Source of the DNA: Methylocella sp.
GTDB taxonomy: Bacteria; Pseudomonadota; Alphaproteobacteria; Rhizobiales; Beijerinckiaceae
NCBI GenBank assembly: GCA_037200525.1
Contig: JBBCGG010000001.1
Coordinates: forward strand, 4,332,501-4,396,500
Direction: 5' to 3'
Length of the DNA stretch: 64,000 nucleotides
Shown: piece after piece, positions 8,948 to 18,299 of the stretch
Numbering within the stretch: position 1 is the first letter of the stretch
Layout: each line of letters opens with the position of its first letter
Translations under genes and position numbers: made by a program
Notes under the pieces: generated by a model
Database searches by the model: none
Told to the model about the DNA's origin: nothing
Seen by the model: the letters and a program-made list of their open reading frames with translations, nothing else

Positions 8948-9751
8948 ATGTCACCCGAGGAACGCCAGTTGCTCACAGGCCTGTTTGAGCGCATCCAAAG
9001 CGCGGCCGCCAATCCGCGCGACAAAGAAGCCGAGGCCTTCATCCAGGATGCCGTAAGGGCGCTGCCCTATGCGCCTTATCTCCTGGCCCAAACCGTCATC
9101 GTCCAGGATCAGGCGCTCCGCGCCGCCAATGATCGCCTGCAGCAGCTCGAAGGCCAAGTCCGCGACCTTCAGCAGTCGACGCAGCAGCAGCAAGGGAGCG
9201 GCGGCTTTCTCGGCGGCCTTGGCTCGCTGTTTGGAGGCGGCAGCCCAACGCCTCCTGCTCCAGGGCGCGGCCCCGCCCCGTCGCCTGGCTGGAATACTTC
9301 GCCGCAGCAGGGCGGTTGGCAGCAACCGCCGCAGCAGAATTACGGCCAGCAACCTTATGGCCAGCCTCAGCCGGGGCCCTGGGGGGCTCCGCAGGGAGGT
9401 CCCATGGGCGGCCCGATGGGTGGTCCAATCGGCGGCCAAGGCGGCGGTTTCCTCAAAGGGGCGCTTGGCGCCGCGGCTGGCGTTGCGGGCGGCGTCCTCC
9501 TCGCCGACTCGATCAAGGGTCTCTTCGGCGGCGGCCATGCCAATGCGCTAGGAATCGGCGCCGGCGTGCCAGGGGTCGATCAGACCGGGCTCGGCGGCGA
9601 CCGCGAGACAGTCGTCAACAATTACTACGGCGACGACGCCGTGCGCCAAGCGGACGCTCAGCAGGACGCGGACCAGGACCAGGACGACGCGCAGGACGCC
9701 TCCGATTACAGTTCGGATGACGACTCGGACGACGGCAGCTCCGACGTCTGA
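8948..9751 (+). CDS. DUF2076 family protein, glycine/glutamine-rich
   Basis: A 267-residue protein of unknown function. The N-terminal about 80 residues (MSPEERQLLTGLFERIQSAA...AFIQDAVRALPYAPYLLAQTVIVQDQALRAAN) match DUF2076, followed by a short coiled coil (LQQLEGQVRDLQQSTQQQQ). A Gly/Pro/Gln-rich low-complexity stretch follows, then a glycine-zipper-like hydrophobic segment (LKGALGAAAGVAGGVLLADSI), then a very acidic tail (DADQDQDDAQDASDYSSDDDSDD). A GGAG site precedes the ATG. Transcribed alone, divergent from hisS. Confidence 0.85.
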   Translation: MSPEERQLLTGLFERIQSAAANPRDKEAEAFIQDAVRALPYAPYLLAQTVIVQDQALRAANDRLQQLEGQVRDLQQSTQQQQGSGGFLGGLGSLFGGGSPTPPAPGRGPAPSPGWNTSPQQGGWQQPPQQNYGQQPYGQPQPGPWGAPQGGPMGGPMGGPIGGQGGGFLKGALGAAAGVAGGVLLADSIKGLFGGGHANALGIGAGVPGVDQTGLGGDRETVVNNYYGDDAVRQADAQQDADQDQDDAQDASDYSSDDDSDDGSSDV

Positions 9752-9766
9752 TCGGCTATCGATAGG

Positions 9767-9791
9767 GTGGCCGGATGTCGTCCGGCCACTT
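9767..9791. terminator. Hairpin between convergent genes
   Basis: GTGGCCGGA (9767-9775) pairs perfectly with TCCGGCCAC (9781-9789) over a 5-base loop, between the convergent DUF2076 and glycosyltransferase genes. There is no long T tract, so it may act in both directions but weakly. Confidence 0.55.
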
Positions 9792-9810
9792 GTCGTCCCG
9801 CCGTTTGGAT

Positions 9811-11064
9811 CTAGCGCTTGGCGTGGGCGAGAAGCACATCGACATAAGCGTCGGCGCTATGACTTTGCGCAAAGGTTTTTGCGCGCGCGGCGGCGCGGGT
9901 TTGGCTCTCGGCGAGACGCGGCAGGAGGCGAGCGATGGCCTCCGCCAGCGCGGCTGCGTCATAGGGCGAAAAAACCTCGCCCTCCGCCTCCCCTAGCGTG
10001 ACGCATCGGCCCGCAAATGTCCCGGCGGAAGCGACGACCGGACGCCCCGCCGCGACGGATTGGGTAAAAATGCCGGAGCCGCGCAAGCCAAAAAGCACCG
10101 GATCATATGGCAGCAGCATCACGTCGATGCAGCTTGTTTCCGCCGTATAATCACGATCGTCGAGGACGCCCTCGATCAAGCGAACGCTCTCCATTTTTCT
10201 CAAATCGCGCTCGGCCGCGATGGCGCCCGCCTCCCAGCCGCCGTGCTGCACTTGAATGGTGAAATCGGCCTCAATCCCCTTCTGCCGGCAGAGTTCGATT
10301 GCATTTGGCAAAAGATGAAATCCCTTGTCACATTTGGAATAGCCGAAAAACCCCAGCCGGGGCCGTCCGTCGCGGATGACGGCGGGCGCAGCTCCTCCAA
10401 ATGGAACCGGCAAAATTGCCGGCTCAATCCGGTATCGTTCGCGATAAATCTCAGCGATCGCTTCGTTTTCCGCCGTGAAGAACAAGGTTTTTCGGAGCGG
10501 GACTGCGAGGTGAAACGCTCGTTTGTACAGCCAGTCGCCGAGGTTTGCGTTGCGCCCCCACGGCGTCCAGCTCGGTGCGAACATCAATTGACAGACCACC
10601 CGCGGCCGCTCGTCGGCCGGCTTTGCGAACAAATGGCGGATTAGCCCAAGAATTTGATTTTGCGAAACGCCGGGCGCGACAATGAGATTGTCCGCATTCC
10701 AAACGTCGGAAGGCAGAGCGCGGAGATCCTGTTCGAAGGATGTATTAAGAACTCTGCCGCTCGTGCGCTCCGAAGGAAGCGAGCGATCGAATGAGGCGCC
10801 CCGAATCATCGCCGCAAAGGTCAGCAGGCGCCGCTCGTTGGGCGTTGGGCTTTCGCTTTCGTAAAGCGACCGGCGGAAATGCGGAATCGCGCCGATCTCC
10901 GCAATGATCGCCGCCTCGACGGAGGCCATTCCGAACACGCGATGAGGGAGGCCGCGCGCCGACAACGCCTCGCCGACTTTCTTGACGAGTCCGTAACTAT
11001 GCTCCCCTTTGCCGATCAACCCATTGTCTAGAAAAATGATTTCCATCGTATTTTCTGACATCAT
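9811..11064 (-). CDS. Glycosyltransferase, GT-B fold (group 1-like)
   Basis: A 417-residue cytoplasmic glycosyltransferase. An N-terminal donor/acceptor half (IIFLDNGLIGKGEHSYGLVKKVGEAL) is followed by a C-terminal nucleotide-sugar-binding half with LGFFGYSKCDKGFHLL, IDVMLLPYDPVLFGLRGSGIFTQSVAAGRPVVAS and the acidic pattern GEVFSPYDAAALAEAI. This agrees with Glycos_transf_1, but sugar and acceptor are unknown. No other cell-envelope genes are adjacent, so its pathway cannot be inferred. The start may be the internal MEIIFLDN a few codons later. Confidence 0.8.
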   Translation of the reverse strand: MMSENTMEIIFLDNGLIGKGEHSYGLVKKVGEALSARGLPHRVFGMASVEAAIIAEIGAIPHFRRSLYESESPTPNERRLLTFAAMIRGASFDRSLPSERTSGRVLNTSFEQDLRALPSDVWNADNLIVAPGVSQNQILGLIRHLFAKPADERPRVVCQLMFAPSWTPWGRNANLGDWLYKRAFHLAVPLRKTLFFTAENEAIAEIYRERYRIEPAILPVPFGGAAPAVIRDGRPRLGFFGYSKCDKGFHLLPNAIELCRQKGIEADFTIQVQHGGWEAGAIAAERDLRKMESVRLIEGVLDDRDYTAETSCIDVMLLPYDPVLFGLRGSGIFTQSVAAGRPVVASAGTFAGRCVTLGEAEGEVFSPYDAAALAEAIARLLPRLAESQTRAAARAKTFAQSHSADAYVDVLLAHAKR

Positions 11065-11377
11065 CCATCATTACCGCCGTGCTTGCGCCTCGACAAAGAG
11101 CCCTCGCGTTGGCCGCCCATTCCATCCGCCCGGCAGGCGCTCCTCCCGCTCTATAAAGGGATTTCGCTTGACTTTCTTCTGTAAAGTCACGATGTAGTTC
11201 TATCTGCTTTAATGTGGATGTTAGCGCTTCGATTGCGTGAAGGACGGTTCTACCGTCCTCCTGTCGAGCCTGCTGGCACACTTCGCTCGACAGCCCAGGC
11301 CACGCAGGGCGTCCAACCTATTATAGCCGCCGTACCGGATCATCCGGTAAGAAGCAGGCTTATCGAAAGATCCCAAA
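11065..11377. other. Leader region of the DEAD-box helicase, with two dyads
   Basis: No gene is seen. It holds AGGACGGT (11241-11248) pairing with ACCGTCCT (11252-11259) over 3 bases, and TACCGGA (11333-11339) with TCCGGTA (11343-11349) over 3 bases. A TATTAT element lies near 11320. These may be leader hairpins or operator sites for the helicase gene. Confidence 0.45.
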
Positions 11378-12676
11378 TTGCAAGAATTCTCCGGACTCGG
11401 CCTTGCCGCGCCCCTTCTCGCTGCCCTGAACAAGCTTGGCTATGCCACCCCCACCCCAATCCAGGCGCAAGCCATCCCCAACATTATGGCGGGCCGCGAT
11501 CTCGTCGGCATCGCTCAAACCGGCACCGGCAAGACCGCCGCTTTCGCCCTGCCAATCCTCCACTATCTCGCAACGCATCCGCAAGCAGCCCCGCGCGGCG
11601 GCTGCCGCGTTCTGGTCTTGAGCCCGACGCGTGAACTGGCGAGCCAGATCGCCGAGAGCTTCCGCAGCCTTGGCTCGGAAATGCAACTATCCGTCGCCGT
11701 AGTCTTCGGCGGCGTGCCGCATGGCGCGCAAATCAAGGCGCTGGGACGCGGCCTCGACGTTCTCGTCGCAACGCCCGGCCGTCTCGTCGATCATCTCGAC
11801 TCCCGCGTCGCCCATCTCGGCAAGACCGAATTCTTCGTCCTCGACGAGGTCGATCAGATGCTCGATCTTGGTTTCGTCAAGGCGATCCGCCGCGTCGTCG
11901 GCGAGCTGCCGAAGCGCCGCCAGAATCTGTTTTTCTCGGCGACGATGCCGACTGAAATTGCCAAGCTCGCCTCCGATCTTCTCGTCAATCCGGTTCAGGT
12001 GTCCGTCACCCCGATCGCGAAGACCGCCGATCGCGTAAACCAGCAGGTTCTGTTCGTCGAGACGCACCGCAAGCGCGATGTTCTGGTCGAACTCTTCGCC
12101 AACGTCGAAATGACGCGCACGATCATTTTTACGCGCACCAAGCGCGGCGCCGACAAGGTCACGCAGCATCTCGATGGCGCCGGCATCGCCGCTTTGGCGA
12201 TCCACGGCAACAAGAGCCAAAGCCAGCGTGAGCGTTCGCTCGCCGCCTTCCGCGCCGGCCATGTCCGCGCCTTGGTCGCGACCGATATCGCGGCGCGCGG
12301 CATCGATGTTGACGGCGTCACTCACGTCGTTAATTTTGACCTCCCGGAAGTGGCCGAAGCCTATGTTCACCGCATCGGACGCACGGCGCGGGCTGGGGCC
12401 GAGGGGAATGCAATCTCGCTCTGCGACGGCGCCGAGCGCGATTTGTTGCGCAACATCGAAAAGCTGACCCGTCTGCGTTTGCCGTCAGAAGATCGGCGCG
12501 CAGCTCCCGGCTCGCCCGAGTCCCGCGCGCCGGCGCGCACTGAACCGGCTCCCCGGCCGCAACAAAATCGCCGCCCGAACCATTCCGCCAATCCGCGCTC
12601 GCAAGAGCGTGGTTTTGGAGCACGAGGCGGCGCGCCGGGCTCAAATGCGGGATCGCCGCAGCGGGCCGCGCCTTAA
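11378..12676 (+). CDS. DEAD-box ATP-dependent RNA helicase (RhlE-like)
   Basis: A 432-residue RNA helicase that remodels RNA structures, typically in cold adaptation, ribosome assembly or the degradosome. Motifs in order: Q motif (GYATPTPIQAQAIP), I AQTGTGKT, Ia PTRELA, Ib TPGRLVDHL, II DEVD (instead of DEAD), III SATMP, IV IIFTRTK, V ATDIAARGIDV, VI HRIGRTARAG. The tail is basic and Arg/Pro/Gly-rich (RPNHSANPRSQERGFGARGG), as in RNA-annealing helicases. The start is a TTG at 11378 (LQEFSGLGL); no nearby in-frame ATG keeps the Q motif. Confidence 0.93.
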   Translation: MQEFSGLGLAAPLLAALNKLGYATPTPIQAQAIPNIMAGRDLVGIAQTGTGKTAAFALPILHYLATHPQAAPRGGCRVLVLSPTRELASQIAESFRSLGSEMQLSVAVVFGGVPHGAQIKALGRGLDVLVATPGRLVDHLDSRVAHLGKTEFFVLDEVDQMLDLGFVKAIRRVVGELPKRRQNLFFSATMPTEIAKLASDLLVNPVQVSVTPIAKTADRVNQQVLFVETHRKRDVLVELFANVEMTRTIIFTRTKRGADKVTQHLDGAGIAALAIHGNKSQSQRERSLAAFRAGHVRALVATDIAARGIDVDGVTHVVNFDLPEVAEAYVHRIGRTARAGAEGNAISLCDGAERDLLRNIEKLTRLRLPSEDRRAAPGSPESRAPARTEPAPRPQQNRRPNHSANPRSQERGFGARGGAPGSNAGSPQRAAP

Positions 12677-12863
12677 CGCGGGTAAACCCCAAGGCGACCG
12701 TCGCCGCGGGGATCAAGACGCCTCGCGTCCAGCCTGATCGCCATCTGAACCGTCGCGACGCGCGCCGTCCTCGGCCCGCTGAAGGTCGCAGGCGGACAGG
12801 GCGCCACTGGAGATCCATGCTGTTTCGTGACAGCATGGAGGCCTTGTGGCGGAGATTTTCTTG

Positions 12864-13514
12864 ATGAAGCTGTTCACGTTCTGGCGTTCACTGGCGAGTT
12901 TCCGCGTCCGCATCGGGTTGAACCTCAAAGGCCTCGCCGCCGAGCAGGTTTTTATCGATCTGCCCTGCGGCCAACAGTACGCTGACGCGTATAAATCGAT
13001 CAATCCGCAGGCCGTTCTGCCCACATTGATCGATGGCGAGGGAACGCCCCTCGTGCAGTCGCTCGCCATCCTCGAATATCTCGACGAAACGCATCCCGAG
13101 CCGCCGTTTTTGCCCAAGGATCCGCGCGGGCGCGCGAGGGTTAGGGCGCTCGCCCATATTGCGGCAAGCGACGCTCATTCGCTCTTCACGCCTCGCGTGC
13201 GGGGATTTCTCGGGTCGGAGTTCGGCGTCGACGAGGCGGGCCAAATCAAATGGGCGCGCCATTGGCTCGCTTTGGGCCTGCAAGCGATCGAGGACCACCT
13301 GACTCGCGAACCGGAAACCGGCCTGTTCTGCCACGGCGACAACGTTACCATCGCAGATATTTCAGTCATCAGCCTCGCCGTCGGTCAGCAGCTATTTGGC
13401 GGAACGCTCAGCGCCTATCCGACCATAGCCGCGATCCACGATCGTTGCATGAAGCAGAAGGCGTTCAGCGCTGCGCATCCGCTCGCCCAAGCAGACGCGC
13501 CAAAAGCCGCGTAG
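12864..13514 (+). CDS. maiA: Maleylacetoacetate isomerase / zeta-class glutathione S-transferase
   Basis: A 216-residue GST-fold enzyme. The zeta-class pattern is clear: MKLFTFWRSLASFRVRIGLNLKGL, then QYADAYKSINPQAVLPTLIDGEGTPLVQSLAILEYLDETHPEPPFLP, then NVTIADISVISLA. It normally isomerises maleylacetoacetate to fumarylacetoacetate in tyrosine/homogentisate breakdown, but no other homogentisate genes are present, so a general GST role is possible. The N-terminal Ser/Cys motif is degenerate (FWRSLASFR). I chose the ATG at 12864 with GGAG 9 bases upstream; a GTG at 12846 is possible. Confidence 0.82.
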   Translation: MKLFTFWRSLASFRVRIGLNLKGLAAEQVFIDLPCGQQYADAYKSINPQAVLPTLIDGEGTPLVQSLAILEYLDETHPEPPFLPKDPRGRARVRALAHIAASDAHSLFTPRVRGFLGSEFGVDEAGQIKWARHWLALGLQAIEDHLTREPETGLFCHGDNVTIADISVISLAVGQQLFGGTLSAYPTIAAIHDRCMKQKAFSAAHPLAQADAPKAA

Positions 13515-13651
13515 ATCGGCGGGGCGATCCGTGCTCAAAGTCCAATTCGGTATGTTGGCGAAATATAGCTACCTCGCCGATCAAGAGCTTTTCGCTGCAG
13601 CGGCGCGGCGGCTGTGATCCAGCAGCGGCTGTGGGAAGTGGGTCCGGCTTG

Positions 13652-14155
13652 ATGGCGAACCACGGCGATTTAAATCATGCGCGGCGATCAATCCCGCGCC
13701 TTGGCGCCTGTCTCGTTCTTTGCGCCGGCGTCGCCGCCATCGGCGGCCTTGCGACCGTCCCGCAGATCGGAGGGTGGTACGCCGGCTTGGCGAAGCCTCC
13801 CTGGACGCCGCCGAACTCCGTCTTTCCGATCGCCTGGAGCATCCTCTATTTCTTGATGGCCCTATCGCTGTGGCGCTTATGGGATCGCGCAACGCCGTCC
13901 ATCCCGCGCAGGCGAGCGCTTAGTCTTTTTATGGCGCAGCTGGCGCTCAATGCGATGTGGTCGCCCATTTTCTTCGGCCTGCACGCAATCTCGGCGGGGC
14001 TGGCGATTATCCTCGCGCTTGTGGTCCTCGTCGCGGCGACGATACTGCAAAGCGCGAAGACCGACCGTCTCGCCGCAATTCTGCTCATTCCATATCTTGT
14101 CTGGGTTTGTTACGCGATGACGTTAAACGTCGCCATCGCCGCGTTGAATCCGTGA
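13652..14155 (+). CDS. tspO: TspO/MBR family tryptophan-rich sensory protein
   Basis: A 167-residue membrane protein with about five transmembrane helices. Diagnostic motifs: GGWYAGLAKPPWTPPNSVFPIAWSILYFLMALSLWRLWD and NAMWSPIFFGLHA, then a final LVWVCYAMTLNVAIAALNP. Family members bind porphyrins and are linked to tetrapyrrole and stress signalling. The longer open frame upstream has no support; the ribosome site is weak. The gene runs convergently into the patatin gene with one base between the stops. Confidence 0.9.
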   Translation: MANHGDLNHARRSIPRLGACLVLCAGVAAIGGLATVPQIGGWYAGLAKPPWTPPNSVFPIAWSILYFLMALSLWRLWDRATPSIPRRRALSLFMAQLALNAMWSPIFFGLHAISAGLAIILALVVLVAATILQSAKTDRLAAILLIPYLVWVCYAMTLNVAIAALNP

Positions 14156-14156
14156 C

Positions 14157-15200
14157 TCAGGAATAAGCCATGCGCAAGTTAAGCGTGCCTTCGACGCCGA
14201 TCATGTCGTAATTCTCGTCTAACCATTGTTTCGCGGCCTTGCGTCCGAAATCATGCAATTGCTTGATCATGGTCCAGGACGCATCAAGCTTCGAGGCTGC
14301 CGAAAACGAGGCGAGGAAAGGTCCGCCGTCAATCCTGTGCATCCGCGTGCGCATATATTCGTCACGCGATAATTTGCCTGAGTCGATCAGCCGGTTGACA
14401 AAATCCATGGCCCGCAACTCGCCCATCAGCGCGCCATTGAATGTCACTTCGTTGAGCCGGTCTTGAATGTCGCGCGCTTTATGAGGCGTGTCGTCGCGTT
14501 CGATGGGATTGACCTGAACGAGCACGATGTCGGAACAACCGGTCTTGTAGAACAACGGAAAAAGCGCTGGATTGCCCATGTAGCCGCCATCCCAATAGGG
14601 CAGGCCTTCAATTTCCACGGCCCGAAACAAAAACGGCAGACAGGCCGAGGCCATCACATGATCGGCGGTGAGTTGCGGTCCTTCGAAAACCTTGACCATC
14701 CCGGTATGCACATTCGTCGCCGCAACAAATAATTTGAATTCGGTCAATGCGCGCACTTTCGTGAAGTCGATCATCTTCACGAGATGGTCACGCAAGGGAT
14801 TGAGGTCCAGCGGATTAAAGTCGTAGGGACTCGCATAGTGGGTTAGGAAATCCGCCCACCAATAAGCGAACCTCCGTTGCAACGGCCAGCCAGCGAAGAA
14901 CGCGTGGACGAATTTCTGCTGCTCAGTCGTTAGCGACCCTTCATTGCTGATCGAGCGCCAGAATCTCTCGAGGCATTTGCGGGCGCCTTCGCGTCCCCCT
15001 TCGAGATAGCCTTCCGCAAGAACGACGGCGTTCATCGCGCCGGCGCTCGTTCCCGTAATCGCCTCAATATCTAGTCGCTGATCCTCAAGGATAGCGTCCA
15101 GCACGCCCCAGGTGAAGGCGCCGTGCGAGCCGCCGCCCTGCAGGGCGAGGCTGATCTTCTTCGGACCGTCCCGATCAATTGGCGCGCTGGCGTCGTTCAT
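14157..15200 (-). CDS. Patatin-like phospholipase / lipid acyl hydrolase
   Basis: A 347-residue alpha/beta hydrolase with the patatin Ser-Asp dyad: oxyanion hole GGGSHG (residues 22-27), nucleophile elbow GTSAG (Ser52) and DGG (Asp204). Its substrate may be phospholipid or, given the preceding gene, poly-3-hydroxybutyrate granule material. It follows bdhA by 19 bases on the same strand, an arrangement I recognise as recurrent in Rhizobiales, which suggests a shared role in hydroxybutyrate or lipid storage turnover. No signal peptide is visible, so it is probably cytoplasmic. Confidence 0.9.
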   Translation of the reverse strand: MNDASAPIDRDGPKKISLALQGGGSHGAFTWGVLDAILEDQRLDIEAITGTSAGAMNAVVLAEGYLEGGREGARKCLERFWRSISNEGSLTTEQQKFVHAFFAGWPLQRRFAYWWADFLTHYASPYDFNPLDLNPLRDHLVKMIDFTKVRALTEFKLFVAATNVHTGMVKVFEGPQLTADHVMASACLPFLFRAVEIEGLPYWDGGYMGNPALFPLFYKTGCSDIVLVQVNPIERDDTPHKARDIQDRLNEVTFNGALMGELRAMDFVNRLIDSGKLSRDEYMRTRMHRIDGGPFLASFSAASKLDASWTMIKQLHDFGRKAAKQWLDENYDMIGVEGTLNLRMAYS

Positions 15201-15219
15201 GAGTTATCCTTGGATGAGG

Positions 15220-16005
15220 TCACTCAGCGGTCCAGCCGCCGTCGATCGAAATATTCGAGCCGGTGATCTGCGCCGCGGCGTCAGTGCAAAGGAAGGCGAC
15301 CAGCGCAGCAACCTGGTCCGTCGTCACGAATTCCTTGGTCGGCTGCGCCGTGAGCAGGACATCGTCGATCACTTGTTCGCGAGTCATATGCCGCGCCGCC
15401 ATCGTATCTGGAATCTGCTTCTCGACAAGCGGCGTCCAGACATAGCCGGGCGAAATGCAATTGGCCGTGACGCCGAATTTGGCGAGTTCGAGCGCGGCGG
15501 TCTTGGTCAATCCGTCGATGCCATGCTTTGCCGACACATAAGCCGATTTGAACGGCGAGGCGACCTTCGAGTGCGCCGATGCGGTGTTGATGATGCGTCC
15601 CCATTTACGCGCTTTCATCCCTGGGATTGCCGCGGCGGTCGCATGGAAAGCGGCCGAGAGGTTGATGGCGATGATCAAATTCCAGGTCTCGATCGGAAAT
15701 TCTTCGATCGGAGCGACGTGCTGGATTCCGGCGTTATTGACGAGGATATCGACGCTGCCGAGCTTTGCCTCGGCTTCCTTCACCATTGCCCGGATTTCGT
15801 CGGGTTTCGTCATATTGGCGGGCGAATAGAAAGCCTTGACGCCAAACTCTTTCTCGATCCCCGCCCGGTCCGCTTCGATCGCCGCGAGATCGCCGAGGCC
15901 ATTGATCGTGACGTTGGCGCCTTCCTTGGCGAAAGCGCGAGCGATTGCGAGCCCGATGCCGCTGGTCGAACCGGTTACGATAGCGTTGCGGGTTTTAAGG
16001 GTCAT
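15220..16005 (-). CDS. bdhA: 3-hydroxybutyrate dehydrogenase (short-chain dehydrogenase)
   Basis: A 261-residue SDR enzyme that interconverts 3-hydroxybutyrate and acetoacetate with NAD. Visible are the cofactor motif TGSTSGIG near the N-terminus, VNNAGIQHVAPIEEFP, catalytic Ser-Tyr-Lys in NTASAHSKVASPFKSAYVSAKHG, SPGYVWTPLVEKQIPDTM and the C-terminal GSNISIDGGWTAE. The pattern QHVAPIEEFP...VEKQI is typical of BdhA rather than a general SDR. The start is MTLKTRNAIVTG, preceded by CGGAGC; the 40-residue upstream extension is not supported. Likely co-transcribed with the downstream patatin gene. Confidence 0.92.
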   Translation of the reverse strand: MTLKTRNAIVTGSTSGIGLAIARAFAKEGANVTINGLGDLAAIEADRAGIEKEFGVKAFYSPANMTKPDEIRAMVKEAEAKLGSVDILVNNAGIQHVAPIEEFPIETWNLIIAINLSAAFHATAAAIPGMKARKWGRIINTASAHSKVASPFKSAYVSAKHGIDGLTKTAALELAKFGVTANCISPGYVWTPLVEKQIPDTMAARHMTREQVIDDVLLTAQPTKEFVTTDQVAALVAFLCTDAAAQITGSNISIDGGWTAE

Positions 16006-16144
16006 GCTGTGCTCCGTAGATCTTGGACGCGAATGAGGCTGGCGGGAAGCCAAGCGCTGCGAATTGATGCTACACTTAGCTGAAGAAACATGAAACTGCA
16101 GCGAAGGTTCACCTCCGCAAGGCATCGCCTTGGCGCTTCAAATG

Positions 16145-16157
16145 GGATAGTATATCC
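16145..16157. promoter_or_regulatory. Dyad just before the zur start
   Basis: GGATA-GTA-TATCC is a perfect 5-bp dyad ending two bases before the zur ATG, in the ribosome-site region. It does not match the Zur-box consensus, but its position would suit autoregulation. Weak evidence. Confidence 0.3.
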
Positions 16158-16159
16158 TC

Positions 16160-16663
16160 ATGACAGATTCACGTGCATCGCGTCCGGAAAAACCTCACGA
16201 TCACGGCCATGCGGCTGACCCCGACGGCGAAACAGCATTCACGGCAGCATTGAATCTATGTCGGGAAGGCGGGATCGCCCTGACCCCGAGCCGCAGCCGC
16301 ATTCTCGAGATTCTCTCCCGCGAAGGTCGCCCGCTCGGCGCTTATGAGCTGATCGAACGCGTGGGCGAGGCCACGGGCAAGCGCCCTGCTCCAATTTCGA
16401 TCTACCGGGCGCTCGATTTTCTGCTCGAGAACAGCCTTATTCACCGCCTCGCCTCCTGCAACGCCTTTCTCGCTTGCGACCACGGTCACGCCCCGGAAAT
16501 CCCCATTGCATTCCTGATTTGCGAGATTTGCGGCGACGTCACGGAGACGACCTCAGAGGCATTGCGCACCAGTCTCCGCGACCTTGCGGCGAAAGCGAAA
16601 TTTTCACCGCGCGCCCAAGTCATCGAAGTGACGGGCGTTTGCGAGGCGTGTGCGGAAGCGTGA
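16160..16663 (+). CDS. zur: Zinc uptake regulator, Fur family
   Basis: A 167-residue Fur-family repressor. After a His-rich leader (PHDHGHA) comes the winged helix (GGIALTPSRSRILEILSREGRPLGAYELIERV...RPAPISIYRALDFLLENSLIHRL), then metal-site residues in ACDHGHAPEIPIAFLICEICGDVTE and a final CEACAEA, so both CxxC pairs that hold structural zinc are present. SIYRALDFL and LICEICG are typical of Zur rather than Fur. It stands alone, not next to znuABC. A clear Zur-box-like site lies before exbB at 29673. Confidence 0.9.
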   Translation: MTDSRASRPEKPHDHGHAADPDGETAFTAALNLCREGGIALTPSRSRILEILSREGRPLGAYELIERVGEATGKRPAPISIYRALDFLLENSLIHRLASCNAFLACDHGHAPEIPIAFLICEICGDVTETTSEALRTSLRDLAAKAKFSPRAQVIEVTGVCEACAEA

Positions 16664-16830
16664 GGTGCGAATTCCGGCCTCTGATCCACATGTCTTTCGG
16701 TCCCCCATCGCGACTTGACGCGAAACGGGTTTTTGGCCACGACTATTGCGACCTATAAGGTCAAGATCGCGCCTTGCTCCGTGGACGCTGCGGTCAAGGG
16801 CATTTTCAAAGCTTCGGAAAACCACCGCGC

Positions 16831-18132
16831 ATGACCATCGCTCAAAAGACGCCGGCTTCTCTTGACCTCGCCGATTCCGAATTGGCTGGGCCCTCGCCGC
16901 GCCGCCGCTCCGTCGGCGTTCAAGTCGGGTCCGGCAAAGGAGCCGTCAAGGTCGGCGGCGGGGCGCCCATCGTCGTCCAGTCGATGACCAACACGGATAC
17001 CGCCGATATTGACGGCACGGTCGCCCAGGTGGCCGCATTGGCCCGCGCCGGCTCAGAAATGGTGCGCATCACCGTCGACCGCGATGAAGCTGCGGCGGCC
17101 GTGCCGCATATCCGGGACAAGCTTGCCCGGCGGGGTTGTTTTGTCCCGCTCATCGGCGATTTTCACTATATTGGCCACAAGCTCCTTGCCGATCATCCGG
17201 GCTGCGCCGAGGCGCTCGCCAAATACCGGATCAATCCTGGAAATGTCGGGTTCAAGGACAAAAAAGACCGGCAATTTTCCGCCATCGTCGAAATGGCTAT
17301 CAAACATCAAAAAGCGGTCAGGATCGGCGCCAATTGGGGCTCCTTGGATCAAGAGCTGCTCACCGCGCTGATGGATGAAAACGCGCGCTCCGCCGAACCC
17401 GCCTCCACCGGCGCCGTGACGCGCGAGGCCATGGTGCAATCAGCGCTTCTGTCGGCCGCGCGCGCCGAGGAAATCGGGCTGCCGCGGGACAAAATCATTT
17501 TGTCCGCCAAAGTTTCCGCCGTGCAACAGCTCATCGCGGTCTATCGGACGCTGGCGCGCCGCAGCGATTATACGCTGCATCTTGGTCTGACAGAGGCTGG
17601 CATGGGTTCGAAGGGCATCGTCGCTTCGGCCGCCGCCATGGGCATTCTGTTGCAGGACGGCATTGGCGATACCATCCGCGTCTCGCTCACCCCCGAGCCC
17701 GGCGGCGACCGCACGCTCGAGGTGCAAGTCGGCCAGGAACTCCTGCAGACCATGGGCTTTCGCACCTTCGTGCCGCTCGTCGCCGCCTGCCCCGGCTGCG
17801 GCCGCACGACTTCAACAGTGTTTCAGGAGCTCGCGCGCGACATCCAGACATACATCCGCGACGAGTTGCCAATTTGGCGCGGCCGCTATCCGGGCGTCGA
17901 AACGCTCAACGTCGCCGTGATGGGCTGCATCGTCAATGGGCCGGGCGAATCGAAGCACGCCGATATCGGGATCTCCCTCCCTGGCACCGGCGAGACGCCG
18001 GCGGCACCGGTGTTCATCGATGGGCAAAAGGCGATGACCTTGCGCGGCGAAGGCATAGCCGCCGAATTCAAGACCATCGTCGAGAACTATATCGAACGCC
18101 GATTCGGCGGGACCAAAAGCGCTGCAGAATAA
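16831..18132 (+). CDS. ispG: 4-hydroxy-3-methylbut-2-en-1-yl diphosphate synthase (flavodoxin/ferredoxin)
   Basis: A 433-residue iron-sulfur enzyme of the MEP isoprenoid pathway that reductively dehydrates MEcPP to HMBPP. The N-terminal TIM-barrel part ([33 protein letters not shown]) is followed by [11 protein letters not shown] and [23 protein letters not shown]. The C-terminal 4Fe-4S domain shows CPGCGRT and [21 protein letters not shown] chose MTIAQKTP; the 19-residue upstream extension adds nothing conserved. The final product supply fits the polyprenyl synthase encoded at 22418. Confidence 0.97.
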   Translation: MTIAQKTPASLDLADSELAGPSPRRRSVGVQVGSGKGAVKVGGGAPIVVQSMTNTDTADIDGTVAQVAALARAGSEMVRITVDRDEAAAAVPHIRDKLARRGCFVPLIGDFHYIGHKLLADHPGCAEALAKYRINPGNVGFKDKKDRQFSAIVEMAIKHQKAVRIGANWGSLDQELLTALMDENARSAEPASTGAVTREAMVQSALLSAARAEEIGLPRDKIILSAKVSAVQQLIAVYRTLARRSDYTLHLGLTEAGMGSKGIVASAAAMGILLQDGIGDTIRVSLTPEPGGDRTLEVQVGQELLQTMGFRTFVPLVAACPGCGRTTSTVFQELARDIQTYIRDELPIWRGRYPGVETLNVAVMGCIVNGPGESKHADIGISLPGTGETPAAPVFIDGQKAMTLRGEGIAAEFKTIVENYIERRFGGTKSAAE

Positions 18133-18232
18133 GCCCGGCGTCGGATAAATCCGTCCGTCGTCCTGCGGGGCGCTCGCATCCGGTTGATTGACTTCGATCG
18201 AGTGCGAGGATTTGACCCGCCTCCGCCATCCC

Positions 18233-18265
18233 AAAAGAAAAGAGCCACGACATAGCCGCGGCTCT
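18233..18265 (-). terminator. Rho-independent terminator of clpA
   Basis: On the minus strand AGAGCCGCG pairs with CGTGGCTCT (one G-U) over a 7-base loop and is followed by TTTCTTTT, 35 bases after the clpA stop. Confidence 0.85.
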
Positions 18266-18299
18266 CCCAATCTGATCCGAAGCCCTTGAAGCTAAAGCT

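Noticed and set aside
16145-16157. Reading the dyad before zur as a Zur box
   Set aside because: GGATAGTATATCC lacks the GTTAT/ATAAC arms seen in the exbB site, so I list it only as a weak dyad.
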